DNA of 64,000 bases, taken from the NCBI GenBank assembly GCA_051294375.1, contig CM119265.1, positions 4,405,056-4,469,055 on the forward strand, given 5' to 3'. Both the position numbers and the translations under genes were made by a program. Positions 1 through 11,424 of this stretch are shown here, one piece after another; position 1 is the stretch's first letter; each line of letters opens with the position of its first letter. Under the pieces are notes generated by a model. That model made no database searches. It had not been told where the DNA came from and saw only the letters and a program-made list of their open reading frames with translations. The DNA comes from Paraspadella gotoi. Taxonomy: Eukaryota; Chaetognatha.

Positions 1-55
1 GTCTTTGTCGGAAAAAGCTCTTTATTCGGAATTTTGTGAGATTTTTTAATAAAGA
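1..55 (+). repeat. Direct repeat copy A (pair with 1993-2046)
   Basis: GTCTTTGTCGGAAAAAGCTC and the following bases to about 55 recur at 1993-2046 with a few differences. The downstream copy is preceded by a TATA-like stretch (TTTTATATAAAAAAGCG, 1974-1990) and contains an AATAAA. The window edge cuts this copy, so the full repeat length is unknown. Confidence 0.7.
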
Positions 56-204
56 AATAGAAAGGGGATTCTTTCCACAAATTGTAATGCTTAAATAAAA
101 AAAAAATTCTACATTAAAAGTAAATAATAAAGGCAAAAAAATATAATTATAGAACGTAACTTTTGAATTGAAAAAAAAATCTGAACCTCAAAATCAAAGT
201 TGAA

Positions 205-291
205 TCAAGCCCTTTTGCAGGAACTTGATGCGTAAGCGAGCAGTTCGCTGGGCAGGAATCCCGAGTTCTCCGATTCGTCGGGCTGCGGCAT
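205..291 (-). CDS. Very short ORF in a GC-rich island, possible C-terminus
   Basis: This minus-strand frame ends MPQPDESENSGFLPSELLAY ASSSCKRA at a TGA (205-207). It stays open upstream of this Met for at least 12 codons (TSKALARAAFLR). The stretch is clearly more GC-rich than its surroundings. It could be a terminal exon of a minus-strand gene or a relic. No family is recognisable and no clear acceptor was found. Confidence 0.18.
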   Translation of the reverse strand: MPQPDESENSGFLPSELLAYASSSCKRA

Positions 292-332
292 GCGCAAAAA
301 AGCCGCACGTGCCAACGCCTTCGACGTAAAAA

Positions 333-481
333 ATATTTCGTTCGCTAAATCGAGGGAAAAAAAATTCAAGGAAAAATGATTCGAAGCGAGAATTTTGCCA
401 TATTTCCTTTTTTTTTTCTTCTGACTTTTAAGTCGGCTTTGAGACTTTATATTTTTTTTTCTTCCTAAGAAACTGATTTTC
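333..481 (+). repeat. Direct repeat (pair with 6926-7064)
   Basis: TTTCGTTCGCTAAATCGAGG through GACTTTTAAGTCGGCTTTGA to CTGATTTTC is repeated at 6926-7064 with small indels only. This copy ends exactly at the N gap 482-491, so the match may continue. The pair may be an interspersed repeat or an assembly duplication. Confidence 0.75.
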
Positions 482-1217
482 NNNNNNNNNNATAGTAGTT
501 TACATATGAATTTTGTCCTTATTCCAATTAATAGTTGCCGTAAACTCAGCTCACTCGACTACTTTGCCCGGCAATTCCTGGTTTTTGCCCGCCCTCCTCT
601 ACATTTTGCCCGACGGGGGACGTGACCCCGCGGAATCCCCGGTCGACCCGCGACGCCATCGGGCGGAAAAGGACGTCGTTCGCCTGAAAGACGATGAAGG
701 AGGGAATCGTCCTCTTCGCCAATCCCTATTCTTTTTATTTTTTATATTCTTCTTCCTCCTTTTTCTCTTTTTTTTCTCCTCCTCCTCCTGCTCCTTTTCC
801 TCCTCTTCCTTTCTCCTTCTTTCGTCACTCCCTCGAGAGCTCATCATTCGTCAACCCTTTTTTTTTCATTTTGATAGGATATTGGGAGCAGTGAGGTTTT
901 TATTCTTTAAAGTTAATAGATTCCTTCACTTTTCATTTAAACTTTAACTGCAGATCCGAGAACAACAGTGCAGTGGTAATGACGACAACTGCAAAAACAA
1001 CTGCAACAAAAACCCCAATTTCGGCATCTTCTCAAAGTCCTAAAGAGGAACGGATTCGTTACATTAGTTCCATTAGTTTCATTTGTTTCATTTGGTACAT
1101 TTGCCAGATTGGGCGCCATCAAGGCGTCCAGAATTTTTCTTTTTTTTTTCTCCTCCTCGATCTTTTTCTCTCACGGAGGCCAGATGCGACGCCCGGCAAT
1201 GGAGATTTCGCCATCTG

Positions 1218-1351
<134 letters not shown>

Positions 1352-1992
1352 CTTTCCATTTGGTAAATGATGGACTTCTATCACTTTTTCTTGGCTATTT
1401 TCGCTACACTCCAATTACCAGGTTTTCTCTTTTCCTACTCATTTGCCATCAACTCTTCCTCGCCATTCACCATTTGCCATTCGATCCCTTTTACCATTCC
1501 ACCGTCCTCCATCCACGTCGCGGCTGACCAAACGTCGCGCGTAGTCTCTTCTCACGCCTCCGTCTTTTCTCAACGCCCCCCCTCCCCTCGAACCTCTTGT
1601 AATTCGATGGCGCTGACAACCCACGCCGATACAAATTTCATTTGGATTCCTCTCGGTCGTCGTTGTTGTCGTTGTTGACGACTTCATCTAATTCGTAGGC
1701 GGCTTCTGTTCTCGATCGATTTGAAACAAGACGACTTTGTATATTTTTTTGGTTTGAAAATGAAATCTAGTTGACGTTGTCGTCGTCGTTTCCAGCATCA
1801 ACGTTATTCCCAACGAAACAGAGATAATGTCGACAAAAATCGGGGAACGCTCTCCGCCGTTAAGGAGGCGGAGTTTGAATAAAATTCGATTGAATCGAAA
1901 CTGGGCGATAAAAGGGCGGGGCTGCAGGCAGCCGTTAGGAGGCCAGTTACTAAAGCGGGAGGCAGTAAAGTAATTTTATATAAAAAAGCGTT

Positions 1993-2046
1993 TGTCTTTG
2001 TCGGAAAAAGCTCTTTATTCGGAATTTTGTGAGTTTTTTCAATAAA
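1993..2046 (+). repeat. Direct repeat copy B (pair with 1-55), LTR-like
   Basis: This matches the first 55 bases of the window. TATATAAAAAAG just upstream and CAATAAAACAG inside give the layout of an LTR core (TATA box then polyadenylation signal), but no primer-binding site or polyprotein was identified between the copies. Solo LTR, MITE-like repeat or local duplication are all possible. Confidence 0.4.
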
Positions 2047-2359
2047 ACAGATTCGAAGATAGGAACCAGGAGGCCACTGTAGCCTTGTTCGGGCAGAACT
2101 ACGTTTTTAAATGGACAATACCAGCTTTTTTTGTCTACGGAAATGTACACCGAATATGGGGCAAACCCGAATATAAAATATAATATAATACTCGTTCGCC
2201 GAATTCAACAGGTGCAATCAAAGTCAGGCTCGAGTTAAAAAGTCTTAAAGACATTTTTGAAAAAAACCAGTTCGTAACTCGAATATGTCATTAACCCTCC
2301 TGATGCCAAAAACGCTAACTGCAAGTAATTCTGCTGGCGCTAGGAAATGCGACCGCTGA

Positions 2360-2617
2360 AACGGGGTCCGGGAATGCGGTCGCGGCCAGCGAGAGCGTAC
2401 ACGAGGACAAAAACGTCCATTAGGACGTATTCCGTTCGACGAGAATCCGAACACAAAAGTAGCCGACGCATCTGCGAAAAGGAGAGAATTAGAACGTAAG
2501 TTGGGCGCGAAAGCAGAACTGGAGGAGATTGGTGATATAGTGGGCATTGACTTGGGGAAGTCAATAGATAAGTTGACAGAGGCTGGTGGAAATTGGAACG
2601 AGTTAGGTGAAAAATAG
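2360..2617 (+). CDS. Unidentified ORF remnant without start codon
   Basis: This frame is open for 85 codons from a TGA at 2357 to a TAG at 2615 and has no Met start. The peptide runs NGVRECGRGQRERTRGQKRP, then LGRIPFDENPNTKVADASAK, RRELERKLGAKAELEEIGDI, VGIDLGKSIDKLTEAGGNWN and ELGEK. The charged helical middle and balanced composition look like real protein, unlike the microsatellite-derived frames around it. I do not recognise the family. It could be the tail of a transposon protein, or a last exon whose acceptor I cannot place. The surroundings are AT-rich. Confidence 0.3.
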   Translation, partial: NGVRECGRGQRERTRGQKRPLGRIPFDENPNTKVADASAKRRELERKLGAKAELEEIGDIVGIDLGKSIDKLTEAGGNWNELGEK

Positions 2618-3203
2618 TGGAAATACTGGATTTAAACGATTCATATATTCGTCTCTTAGTTTAAACTATGGGAGACTGTAACAGTAGACCCGCGTTAGAG
2701 GTTTGCAAAAAAATAAATAATATTTGAATAACAGTGAGAATGTGGAATCTAACGATTTTATGATATAAATAACTATTAATAATGAGCGAGGCACCACAAA
2801 ACTAGAAAATACCAGAACATCTGTTTAGTAATAAGAAAGAACAATGTAATTGTAATTAGACGTATATAGTAATTATGTATTGAGGTCCCAGAACTGGATT
2901 TCCCTTTCAAAATGGCGGACCGAGAAAGCGGGGGCGGTACCAATTTTTATGTAATAGACAGACAATGTCTTAAATCTGTGGTCGATCTCGCATTTTATCC
3001 CCTTTGAACATATCTTTTTCTTTTCATTTTATCTTCTCTTTCTTTTGCTATCTCTTCAAAGCGGGCTGAGATTCGAAGGACCAATACCAATCGCAATTCG
3101 GGATCCTCGAGGTTATAGCATGATCAATTTTTATTTACTATTATTATTATTATTAAAAAGTGAATCTATTTCACGCGATTCGGTTAAATATCAAATTATG
3201 CAT

Positions 3204-3371
3204 TTACAAACCACCTTTTCGAGACGGCGTTCGGAATGGCGTGTCCGAGAAGATGTACTTTTGCATGTGATGCTGTCTTCCTTTGAGAATTTCCGGATGA
3301 TTCGGCGTATTCGTTAACATCGTACTCAGGTAATAGTCGTGCTCTGGGTATAATCTGATCGGAAATCTCAT
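3204..3371 (-). CDS. Short unidentified ORF, possible terminal exon
   Basis: This is a 55-codon minus-strand frame from ATG at 3369-3371 to TAA at 3204-3206, reading MRFPIRLYPEHDYYLSTMLT, NTPNHPEILKGRQHHMQKYI and FSDTPFRTPSRKGGL. Upstream it stays open for about 13 more codons, to a TAA that lies in TGGTAAGAG. The aromatic- and Pro-rich composition is protein-like and the GC content exceeds the flanks. I do not recognise a family. Alternative overlapping frames exist on both strands, so this may be chance or a transposon fragment. Confidence 0.25.
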   Translation of the reverse strand: MRFPIRLYPEHDYYLSTMLTNTPNHPEILKGRQHHMQKYIFSDTPFRTPSRKGGL

Positions 3372-3479
3372 AATTCGATCGTGAGAAGATGTCCATGTTG
3401 TGGTCTCTTACCAGGATAAGACCTTTAACAAGCACTCCATCGCAAAAAGATAGATAAGTAACATTCGCTAATTAATATT

Positions 3480-3760
3480 AATATTGCTATATAATGTCAA
3501 AAATTTTGGTATATTTTAAGTTTTTTAAGTGATTCTTGATAGAGCTAAAAAGTAATGCAAAAAATATATAAATTACAACTTTTAAAATTTTGATGTATTA
3601 CAAAAATTATAAAAACTGCTAAAAATCATTGGCATGATGATGATGAATGAGATTTTAAAGGTTTTTCTCAATTAACCACTATCACAAAAAATATTGAAAA
3701 AAGAATTCCAACCTATAATACTGCATAAATTGTGGTATAAATACTTTTACGTGTATACAT
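3480..3760 (+). repeat. Diverged partial copy of the ~610-bp repeat
   Basis: CTATATAATG...AAAATTTTG, TTGATAGAGCTAAAAAGTAA, AATTACAACTTTTAAAATT, AAATCATTGGCATGATGATGATGA and AAAAATATTGAAAAAAGAATT follow the order of the middle of the 32513 unit. The divergence is substitution-like, so this copy is older than the others. Confidence 0.55.
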
Positions 3761-5490
3761 CATTTAGTGTAATTTATTTTTAGAAATCTGCATTCCATAT
3801 TTAAAAATAACACAAGTTAATGCATATACTTCTCTTCAAAATTATTAATCTTTTATGCTTGCCATTTATTTTTCATTGTTTATGTTAATAATAAAAAAAA
3901 AAATTTTCTTCGCTCAGAATAAAATTGGATTTTTCCCCCCTGATAGTTTCTTCCGAGTTTCCCGAAATTAAACCTACCATTAACTTTCCTTTGCTATACG
4001 TAACGTAACTTTGATAAAGAATATCGCAAATTAAAATTTTCTAAAATTACCACAAATTTTCAAAACCATCATTTATCTCCTCTTAGATATCCTGTTCAGT
4101 TTGAATTGACGTTAAATTCGTTTCGTAGTTGCAAGGCGAACCGACTATGATCTTTTCACGGTACCAAATAATATAAAATTAGGCTAAAGAAAATATGTCG
4201 TTTTGATACCGTCACTTTTTTAAATTAGTGAGAGTATCTTGTTCTAAATAGGTTTTGTCCTGTTATTGAAACTTAGTGGGTTTAAACTGTAATAAATAGT
4301 GGTTAATACCTGTTTTCGAAACCATTACATCAGTTCGACTTAAAGCCTTAAAACAAATAATTATCGTTTTTTAAAAGCAGTTTATTTTAGTTTACATATT
4401 TATCAATAAAGAAAAACATAAACGCTAACTTGTTTCGTTAAAAATCTTCGTGGGTCTTCAGATAGTGCCTTGGAGCGGGAAAAGAATACTTTTAAACAAA
4501 GATCTGGCGTTTTTTAACCTTTTTTTCTGCGTCAAAATTCAACAAGTTTTTGAGCAAAAACTTTCCATGACCAAATTTTCAAAAAACTGGATAGAAGACA
4601 TTATAATTAACTTTTTAATATTTATTTATAGATTTTAATGAAATGTCAAAGAAAATTTATTAGTTGTGTTGTTGAAACATTGGGGAAACAACCTAAAAAA
4701 ATGATACCTCACACATCAAGTCTCATCTGATGATTTTTAAGTAGATATTTTGGCTCTTTTTCAGTTTAAATAAAACCATCAAAAAATTATTAAAAAAGTT
4801 GTTAATTATATTGTTTTTGTGCTTATCACTATTTTAGAGCGCTATTCATGAAAACTCAATTAAAAACCTTAAAATACAAAAAAAAAATTACATTATATAA
4901 AGCAAAATAATAATTATTAATTTAAGCGAATTACTCATCAGGAGTTTCGGAACTCATTTTTGCAAAAATATTTGTTTAAACACAACTATAACCGATAATA
5001 GAATCTCGCTTAATACATGTTCTCCATTAAAAATTTGAATTTGGTCGAGGCGACCGCTAATTTAGGGTTAATTGGTTTTACTGGTTAAGCTTAAAAGAGT
5101 TTAAACGTTAAAAAAATTAAATAAATTTTTTTAATAATTTTTAAAAAAAAATAAAACTATTTTGAAAAGGTTTTCAAAACGCCAAAACCCACGGTCAGCG
5201 AAAGGTTAATAATTTTTGTGAACATATATAAAATATTTAATATAATTTTTAAATAGATTCCCTTTTTATACATTTAATTTTTAATTTAAAAATAATAAAA
5301 TATTAAAAGTAAGTGCCAAACCCCATCGTGCAGAAAAATAAAAAATATTATCACCGAACACTCGCAAATTTATACGCTGAAGCTAAAAAAATGATATATA
5401 TACAAATAAAAAAATAAAATAACCGTTTTCGGTTACGATCGGTAAAATTAAAATATTCCCCATTAGGGAAAAGTTTAAACAAAACAGAGA
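3480..5490. other. AT-rich stretch without recognisable genes
   Basis: Apart from a diverged copy of the ~610-bp repeat at about 3480-3760, this stretch is AT-rich with many homopolymers and no supported exon, RNA gene or transposon. Confidence 0.6.
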
Positions 5491-5763
5491 CTAATAGTGA
5501 TTCCTTTTCTTAGAGACCGGACGCTGAGCAACGGTTTGGACTGTTATCTTTCCACCTATTCTGTCTCCACAAGGGGCCTGGGTTGAGGTGTCCCTGCGGT
5601 ACTCTATCTGCATCACGTGAAGCAGGACGCCGTCTCGGTAATAACTGCCTAATATAAGGCAAATGGAGGAGGAAACTCTCACCTCGGGTTCGACCTTGTA
5701 CTGTCCGTGGTCGGCAATCACTCTCAGGCATTTGTCCCACGCATCAATAAGAGAGAAATCCAA
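5491..5763 (-). CDS. Unidentified 90-codon ORF
   Basis: This is a minus-strand frame from ATG at 5763 to TAG at 5491. It reads MDFSLIDAWDKCLRVIADHG, QYKVEPEVRVSSSICLILGS, YYRDGVLLHVMQIEYRRDTS, TQAPCGDRIGGKITVQTVAQ and RPVSKKRNHY. It has alternating hydrophobic strands, three cysteines and a basic tail, and looks like genuine protein in an AT-rich neighbourhood. A consensus donor (GAG|GTGAGA, at 5683/5682 reading down) lies inside it, so it may be two exons or one. A T-rich tract precedes it on the minus strand but I see no clear acceptor. The family is not recognised. Confidence 0.35.
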   Translation of the reverse strand: MDFSLIDAWDKCLRVIADHGQYKVEPEVRVSSSICLILGSYYRDGVLLHVMQIEYRRDTSTQAPCGDRIGGKITVQTVAQRPVSKKRNHY

Positions 5764-5929
5764 AAAAAAAAAACAAAACTTGAGGGCTGTTTCTCAAAGT
5801 TTTCTGCCTTAAAGAGAATTAGTCTTATCTGTAAGAGCATTTAATCGAATTTCTTTTCGCGAAATTTTCAAAGAAAGTACAACAGCGTTAATTCTTTTTA
5901 ACTTATGCTTAACTACTTAACTTAACAGG

Positions 5930-6830
5930 CGAAGTTTTTTCCCCTAATCTACGAGGAGCGGTCTTCGACTTTAGCGTACTATTGAAAACCGAGGATGGCG
6001 GTCGCAGAAACGGTTCTCCCATCGGGCAAGCCCCTCGGAGATGTTCGACCGAAGAACTCGCGGGGCCCAGAACGCGGGCACCTAATCTCTCTCGCTCGGG
6101 TGTCCGCACGTCGAGGCCGTGGGCACTTGTCGTCCCGCGAACGGCCACGCAGGCGGATGGTGGGTCACATTCGAAGAAGCGGAGAGCAGTGGGCGTAGAG
6201 GCCAATAGAAGAACTGGTAATGACAATTTACGAATCTACTATCCTCTTTATGCATATATGTACATTTAATATTAATATAATCAGTTGTTCAATGTTCAAT
6301 ATATAAGATCAGCAATCGAAAACGAAAAGTTTTTTTGAGTATTTTTAGTATAGTTTTTTAGTAATAAAAATAAAACTTTCGTTTTCGAATCTCCTGAAGC
6401 CATATACTTATAGTGATTCCCAGGTGCCGAACAGGGTGAGCGAACTTGATTCGCATCGTTAGGACAACCTTGATGAGGGTGGCCGGTCGGCGTCCAAAAA
6501 AGGGCGAGTCGCACATCGAGGAAATGAAAATGTTGCGGGTGCTTCACGCTGCCATGGAACACGATGGAATACATATCGACAGGTCTGATGGCCTACAGAG
6601 ACGCCTACCGAGGCCAAGGAAAGTAAAGCAAGAATAAGAAAGAAAACGACGTAAGGAAAGGGAGCGAAGGAGAACGGGATCGACCCATCCGGCGAACCAA
6701 GAACGCTGCGTCGAAACTCCTGGGCGACGATCGCGAAAAGGAGATGGATGCCTAACTTGAGGGCGGGTGGGCGATTGGCTTAGACCGGGCTCAAATCGAA
6801 TGGCCGTAGACATGGGTTGAAGTCATTGAG
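5930..6830. other. GC-rich island of unknown content
   Basis: Two GC-rich blocks (about 5950-6210 and 6420-6830) stand out from the AT-rich flanks. Overlapping open frames occur on both strands (105 codons minus at 5909-6226, 63 plus at 6446-6637, 89 minus at 6544-6813), but none has a domain I recognise or convincing splice borders. They could be degraded coding sequence or regulatory sequence. Confidence 0.3.
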
Positions 6831-6925
6831 AGGCAAGAACGATCAAACTGGAAAACAGTTCACCAGTAAAGGTAAAAGCCGCGACGCGTATCGGCTAAGT
6901 AGACGGGCCTGTGCGCCGATAAAAG

Positions 6926-7064
6926 AATTTTCGTTCGTGAAATCGAGGAAAAAAAATTCAAGGAAAGATTCGAAGCGAGGAATTTTGCCATTTCCTTTTT
7001 TTTCCTTCTGACTTTTAAGTCGGCTTTGAGACTTTATATTTTTTTCTTCTAGACTGATTTTCTT
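6926..7064 (+). repeat. Direct repeat (pair with 333-481)
   Basis: Second copy of the 333-481 sequence. It continues TTTTGGTCTTATTTCAGATATGG into a (GA)n microsatellite. Confidence 0.75.
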
Positions 7065-7084
7065 TTGGTCTTATTTCAGATATG

Positions 7085-7134
7085 GAGAGAGAGAGAGAGA
7101 GAGAAGAGAGAGGAGAGAGAGAGAGAGAGAGAGA
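7085..7134 (+). repeat. (GA)n microsatellite
   Basis: A GA run with a few interruptions, directly after the 6926-7064 repeat. Confidence 0.95.
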
Positions 7135-7198
7135 TCCGAGATGAGAGAAAATGAGCAGAGAAAGAGAGAGAGAACGGCGCTCTTTAAGAGAGGCGCGA

Positions 7199-7365
7199 GA
7201 AAGCGTGTTTTTAAACGTATCGGCGCGGTTTTCAGTGTTTTACGCGGCCTTGGTAAACACGCACGACGTCGGAACGTTGGCTTTAGCGACAGCGGGGGTC
7301 GTTGCTTTGCAGAGACTCGCAACCGACATCCGGGCTCCGCTCCCGTTCTTCGGGCCTTTTAATTA
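7199..7365 (+). other. Protein-like segment between two GA microsatellites
   Basis: One plus-strand frame reads VSARFSVFYAALVNTHDVGT, LALATAGVVALQRLATDIRA and PLPFFGPFNY. It is hydrophobic and amphipathic and could be part of a membrane protein. A TTTTCAG lies just before TGTTTTACGCGG as a possible acceptor, but no donor follows and both ends run into (GA)n. I could not assign a family. It may be a chance frame in a GC-rich island. Confidence 0.15.
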
Positions 7366-7373
7366 CAAAACTA

Positions 7374-7402
7374 CCGAGAGAAGAGAGAGAGAGAGAGAGA
7401 GA

Positions 7403-7459
<57 letters not shown>
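7374..7459 (+). repeat. (GA)n microsatellite
   Basis: An imperfect GA run of about 85 bases. Confidence 0.95.
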
Positions 7460-8080
7460 CTTCTTCCGGTCGGGAGTGCCGTTCGTCTGGAGTCTTCGGA
7501 GACGCCATCTAAACGTGAGTCTGAAGCATCTGCCCGGTAAATTGTCGACGGGTTGGCGTGGCGCCGTGGCAAACGTCTCTCCCCACTTTCGTCGCTTTTT
7601 TTTTCGTCGCAGCTGCCCACGCGTTTTCCATTACCGTCTCCTGGTTATTTAAAAAAAAAAAGAAATGTGAATAAAACTATAACAAAAACCCGATAAAGTT
7701 GTTTTTTTTTCTCTCCGTGATTAAGAAATAGCGGTGAAAAGTAAAAGAGAAAGCCAGGCGTGTGTTGTTTAGAGTCGCGGTCGTCACCGTCGTCGTCCGT
7801 CGTTATCGTCTTTTTCATCGTCGTCGTCGTTATCGTCCTTATTTTCGGTGTTATGACGCGTGGTCGTATTTTTCGTTGTTATTTACGTCGATTCTGTCGT
7901 CCTCGTTATCAGCCATTCATCAAATTCCCGCTTCTATTTATCGACGTCGTCGCAATCCCCGACGCCCTACTCCCGGTACCTCCAGCGATGACAATGAAGA
8001 GACAGTAATTATTGTTGTATGTTAGTGACAGAACCGTTCAATATAAGCAGTCCTTGAGCTTCGGATCAGGCTGTAACACC

Positions 8081-8195
8081 GTGTTACAGGCGGGTTAAGC
8101 GACCCGTCCCTCTTAGCTGCTAGGCGACCACCGGGCTAGAACCCCGGACCTTTGGGTTGAGAGGGGAATGACTTGCCTCCGGCATCAATGGGCGC
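8081..8195 (-). repeat. Possible tRNA-derived SINE head
   Basis: Read on the minus strand, GGAGGCAAGTCATT, CTCTCAACCCAAAGGTCC and GGGGTTCTAGCCCGG resemble the D-arm, anticodon-arm and T-arm order of a tRNA. GGTTCTAGCC is a near match to the pol III B box, flanked by CCGGG/CCCGG pairing. It does not fold into a standard tRNA with a recognisable acceptor stem, so I call it a tRNA-like SINE remnant rather than a tRNA gene. No second copy was seen in the window. Confidence 0.3.
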
Positions 8196-10250
8196 TGATG
8201 AACGGTTAGTGGATTTTAGTCCACCATAACAACATCGATATTATCACCCATGTCACTGTCGATGACACAGTCGATGTCATCGCCGGTATCATCGCCAATG
8301 TCATCACCGACTTCACGACGCCTTCGTCTCATCCTTTTTCAATGCCGATTTTCATTTAGTCCCTTTGAGGGTCAAATGAGAAATGAAAAATGAGAAACTT
8401 TCCTCGGACTTTTTAAAGTCTGTCGTGTTAACGAGGGAGTTATTATGGTTTGGTAGTATTGCAGTTGGTGACTCATATACCTTTAAAATTCAGGTTACTC
8501 GAAACGACGTATTCGTTTTGCAAAAAAACCAAACACTTAACAGTTAAGCGCAATTCGAGATGGAGAACTCGATCTGTAATTTTCCAACGGTGGGATTCCC
8601 ACACTTTCCCTTCCCACAATTAAAACTGAATTTTGGTTTGGAAGAAAACTCTTTTTGCTAAAAAAAAAACCAAAAACAAATCCCTTTTAACCGCCTCCGA
8701 CGACTCAAGACTTTAAAAATTACTATGTATATTTTGATTTTTTTTTAAATTAAAAATTAAATTAAAGTTATAAATATATATATTTTATTTTCTCTCTTAT
8801 TATCTTTTTTTTTACAATTTATAAAACTCGCAATACAACAAAAAAAAANNNNNNNNNNNNNNNNNNNNNNNNNNNNNNNNNNNNNNNNNNNNNNNNNNNN
8901 NNNNNNNNNNNNNNNNNNNNNNNNNNNNNNNNNNNNNNNNNNNNNNNNNNNNNNNNNNNNNNNNNNNNNNNNNNNNNNNNNNNNNNNNNNNNNNNNNNNN
9001 NNNNNNNAAAAAAAAGAAGGCAGCAAAAGTAGGGATCGTACGAGGGTAAGGGAAGATCGAAGTGACGGTGGTAGGATGGTATCGTCGGGAAATAGAGCCG
9101 AAGGATATCCACTGAATTTAGTTGAGGGAAAAAGGNNNNNNNNNNNNNNNNNNNNNNNNNNNNNNNNNNNNNNNNNNNNNNNNNNNNNNNNNNNNNNNNN
9201 NNNNNNNNNNNNNNNNNNNNNNNNNNNNNNNNNNNNNNNNNNNNNNNNNNNNNNNNNNNNNNNNNNNNNNNNNNNNNNNNNNNNNNNNNNNNNNNNNNNN
9301 NNNNNNNNNNNNNNNNNNNNNNNNNNNNNNNNNNNNNNNNNNNNNNNNNNNNNNNNNNNNNNNNNNNNNNNNNNNNNNNNNNNNNNNNNNNNNNNNNNNN
9401 NNNNNNNNNNNNNNNNNNNNNNNNNNNNNNNNNNNNNNNNNNNNNNNNAATTTAAATTTAAATTTAAATTTGGCGGGAAATCAGATTTTAAAAAAAATTA
9501 AGAAGGAAATTTCGTTCGCCTTTGGTTCGGCAGAGACGTTTTATTGCGTTGATGTTTCCGCTTCAGGGACGCCTTCACGAGGACAACAACCTAAACGAAG
9601 AAGAAAGAAAAAAACAAAAAACAAAAACAACACGGTAGCAAAGAAAAACGGGCCGAGAAAAAGCAAAAATCATTTAGAGTGGGTGAAAAAAAAAACACGG
9701 AAAAAACACGTCTCGGAATTGATAAGTTTACAGTGAAAAATTACTTGCCTACCGAAAAGAGCAGACTGAGTAAAGGAGCAAAGTGGAGAAAAAATTAGGT
9801 GGAAAAAAAAAAGTGAAAGAATTCGATTTGGTTTTTAAATTGAAATGAAACGAGAAAAAAGAAAAGAAGGAAAAAAAATGAGTGAGTGGGAAATTCCGTT
9901 TGCCGCTTGGAAATTCGAAGAGAAAAAAAAATGTCGCGCCAATGATTTATAGGATAATCGTTTTACATTTTACCCCGAATATTTTCTGTTGTAGAATTTA
10001 GAAAGAATTGAACGACGTTTGTAAAAACCCAGAAACCTGTGGCGAACTGTTTTTAATTATTCGATTCTACAATTCGACTTCCAACACTTTTGTCAAGAAT
10101 TAATTTCGACAAAAAGAACAAAAGAAAATTAAAAAAAAGGGGAAAAATCTCCTTCTGTTCTCGCCTCCTCTACAATTACTTCCCTGAGGGGGGGGGAATT
10201 TAAAATTTGATTTCCAAAATGTTTTTCGTGAGGAAAGACATTAAAAACCC

Positions 10251-10254
<4 letters not shown>

Positions 10255-10343
<89 letters not shown>

Positions 10344-10349
10344 AGAGAG
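10255..10349 (+). repeat. (GA)n microsatellite
   Basis: A GA run of about 95 bases with two single-base interruptions. Confidence 0.95.
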
Positions 10350-11424
10350 TGATGTAAGAAGTTGGAGGAAAAGACGCAACGAAAGAAAGACATTGCAATG
10401 CAAATATTTTACCAACGAAATAAGAAAAGGCAGAGCGAAGGTAAAAAAAAAAAGAAAATGAAAATGAAGAAAAGCTAAAAACTAAAAGAAAGAAAAAGAC
10501 ACAAAAAGAGAGAAAAAAAAAGAACAAACAAAAAAGAGCGTAACAACGAAATGACCTTTAAAAGAAAAAGGAAAAAGAAGGGAAAAAAAAAGAAGAAGAA
10601 GAAAGAAAAAAACCCAAACAGAAAACTGGGGGAAATTGGAAAAGAATAAAAGCGAGAGAAGAAGCAGGCTGGCATTTGGTTGGAAATGTCTTATCGATGG
10701 CAACAATGATGCAAACATGGCAGATTGGCCAAGATCCAGCCCGCGATTTTGGTAGAAAAGGAAAGGGAAGTGTGGACGAAAAAATGCTGGGGACGAGGGA
10801 TTGAGGCTCTCGATGGAGGATAAGAGGAGTTGGGGTCAAACCCGAGAGGAAATGGTCTGATGAGGGAAAACGGGATGACCGAGAAATGATTGCCCCTCGA
10901 GGTCCTCGCGGTCTAAAACGACACGAAAAAAATACGATGCGGAAACTCGTTTTTCGGTGGGCGTCGGCGAATGCGGCTGCGGCGGCGGCTGCGTGGGCGG
11001 CGGCGGAACTCACCGTTATTATACCACGGAAAAAGATTACGTGGTCAACAAAGAAGATGAGGCGGGTTATGTGGCTGAAAACGGAATCGGTATGATGGCT
11101 CCTTTAGCTTTTTTTCTTGACTTTTAAAAAAACAATGGAATTTGAGAAAAGCGAAAAAAAGGGGACAAGATTTTAGAAAAATAGAAATATTAATGGAATT
11201 TAGGTGTAAGAAGAGAAAGAATAACAAAGAATAAAACCGAAATAACATACCTAAAACCTTGAATGACTGACTTCTTGATAACGAATGAGCCGTGATTGAT
11301 AAATTCGCCCACTTGACATCTGTTAAAATACAATTAAAACTAAATTATATCCTGACAAACCAAGCGTCTAACTCTAACGCTAACCCTACACTTTTCCCCA
11401 CCTTATTCTTCCTTTCCCTGCCAG

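Noticed and set aside
9473-9736. Lys-rich open frame downstream of the second gap
   Set aside because: Composition follows an A-rich sequence, it ends without a splice donor and shows no domain.
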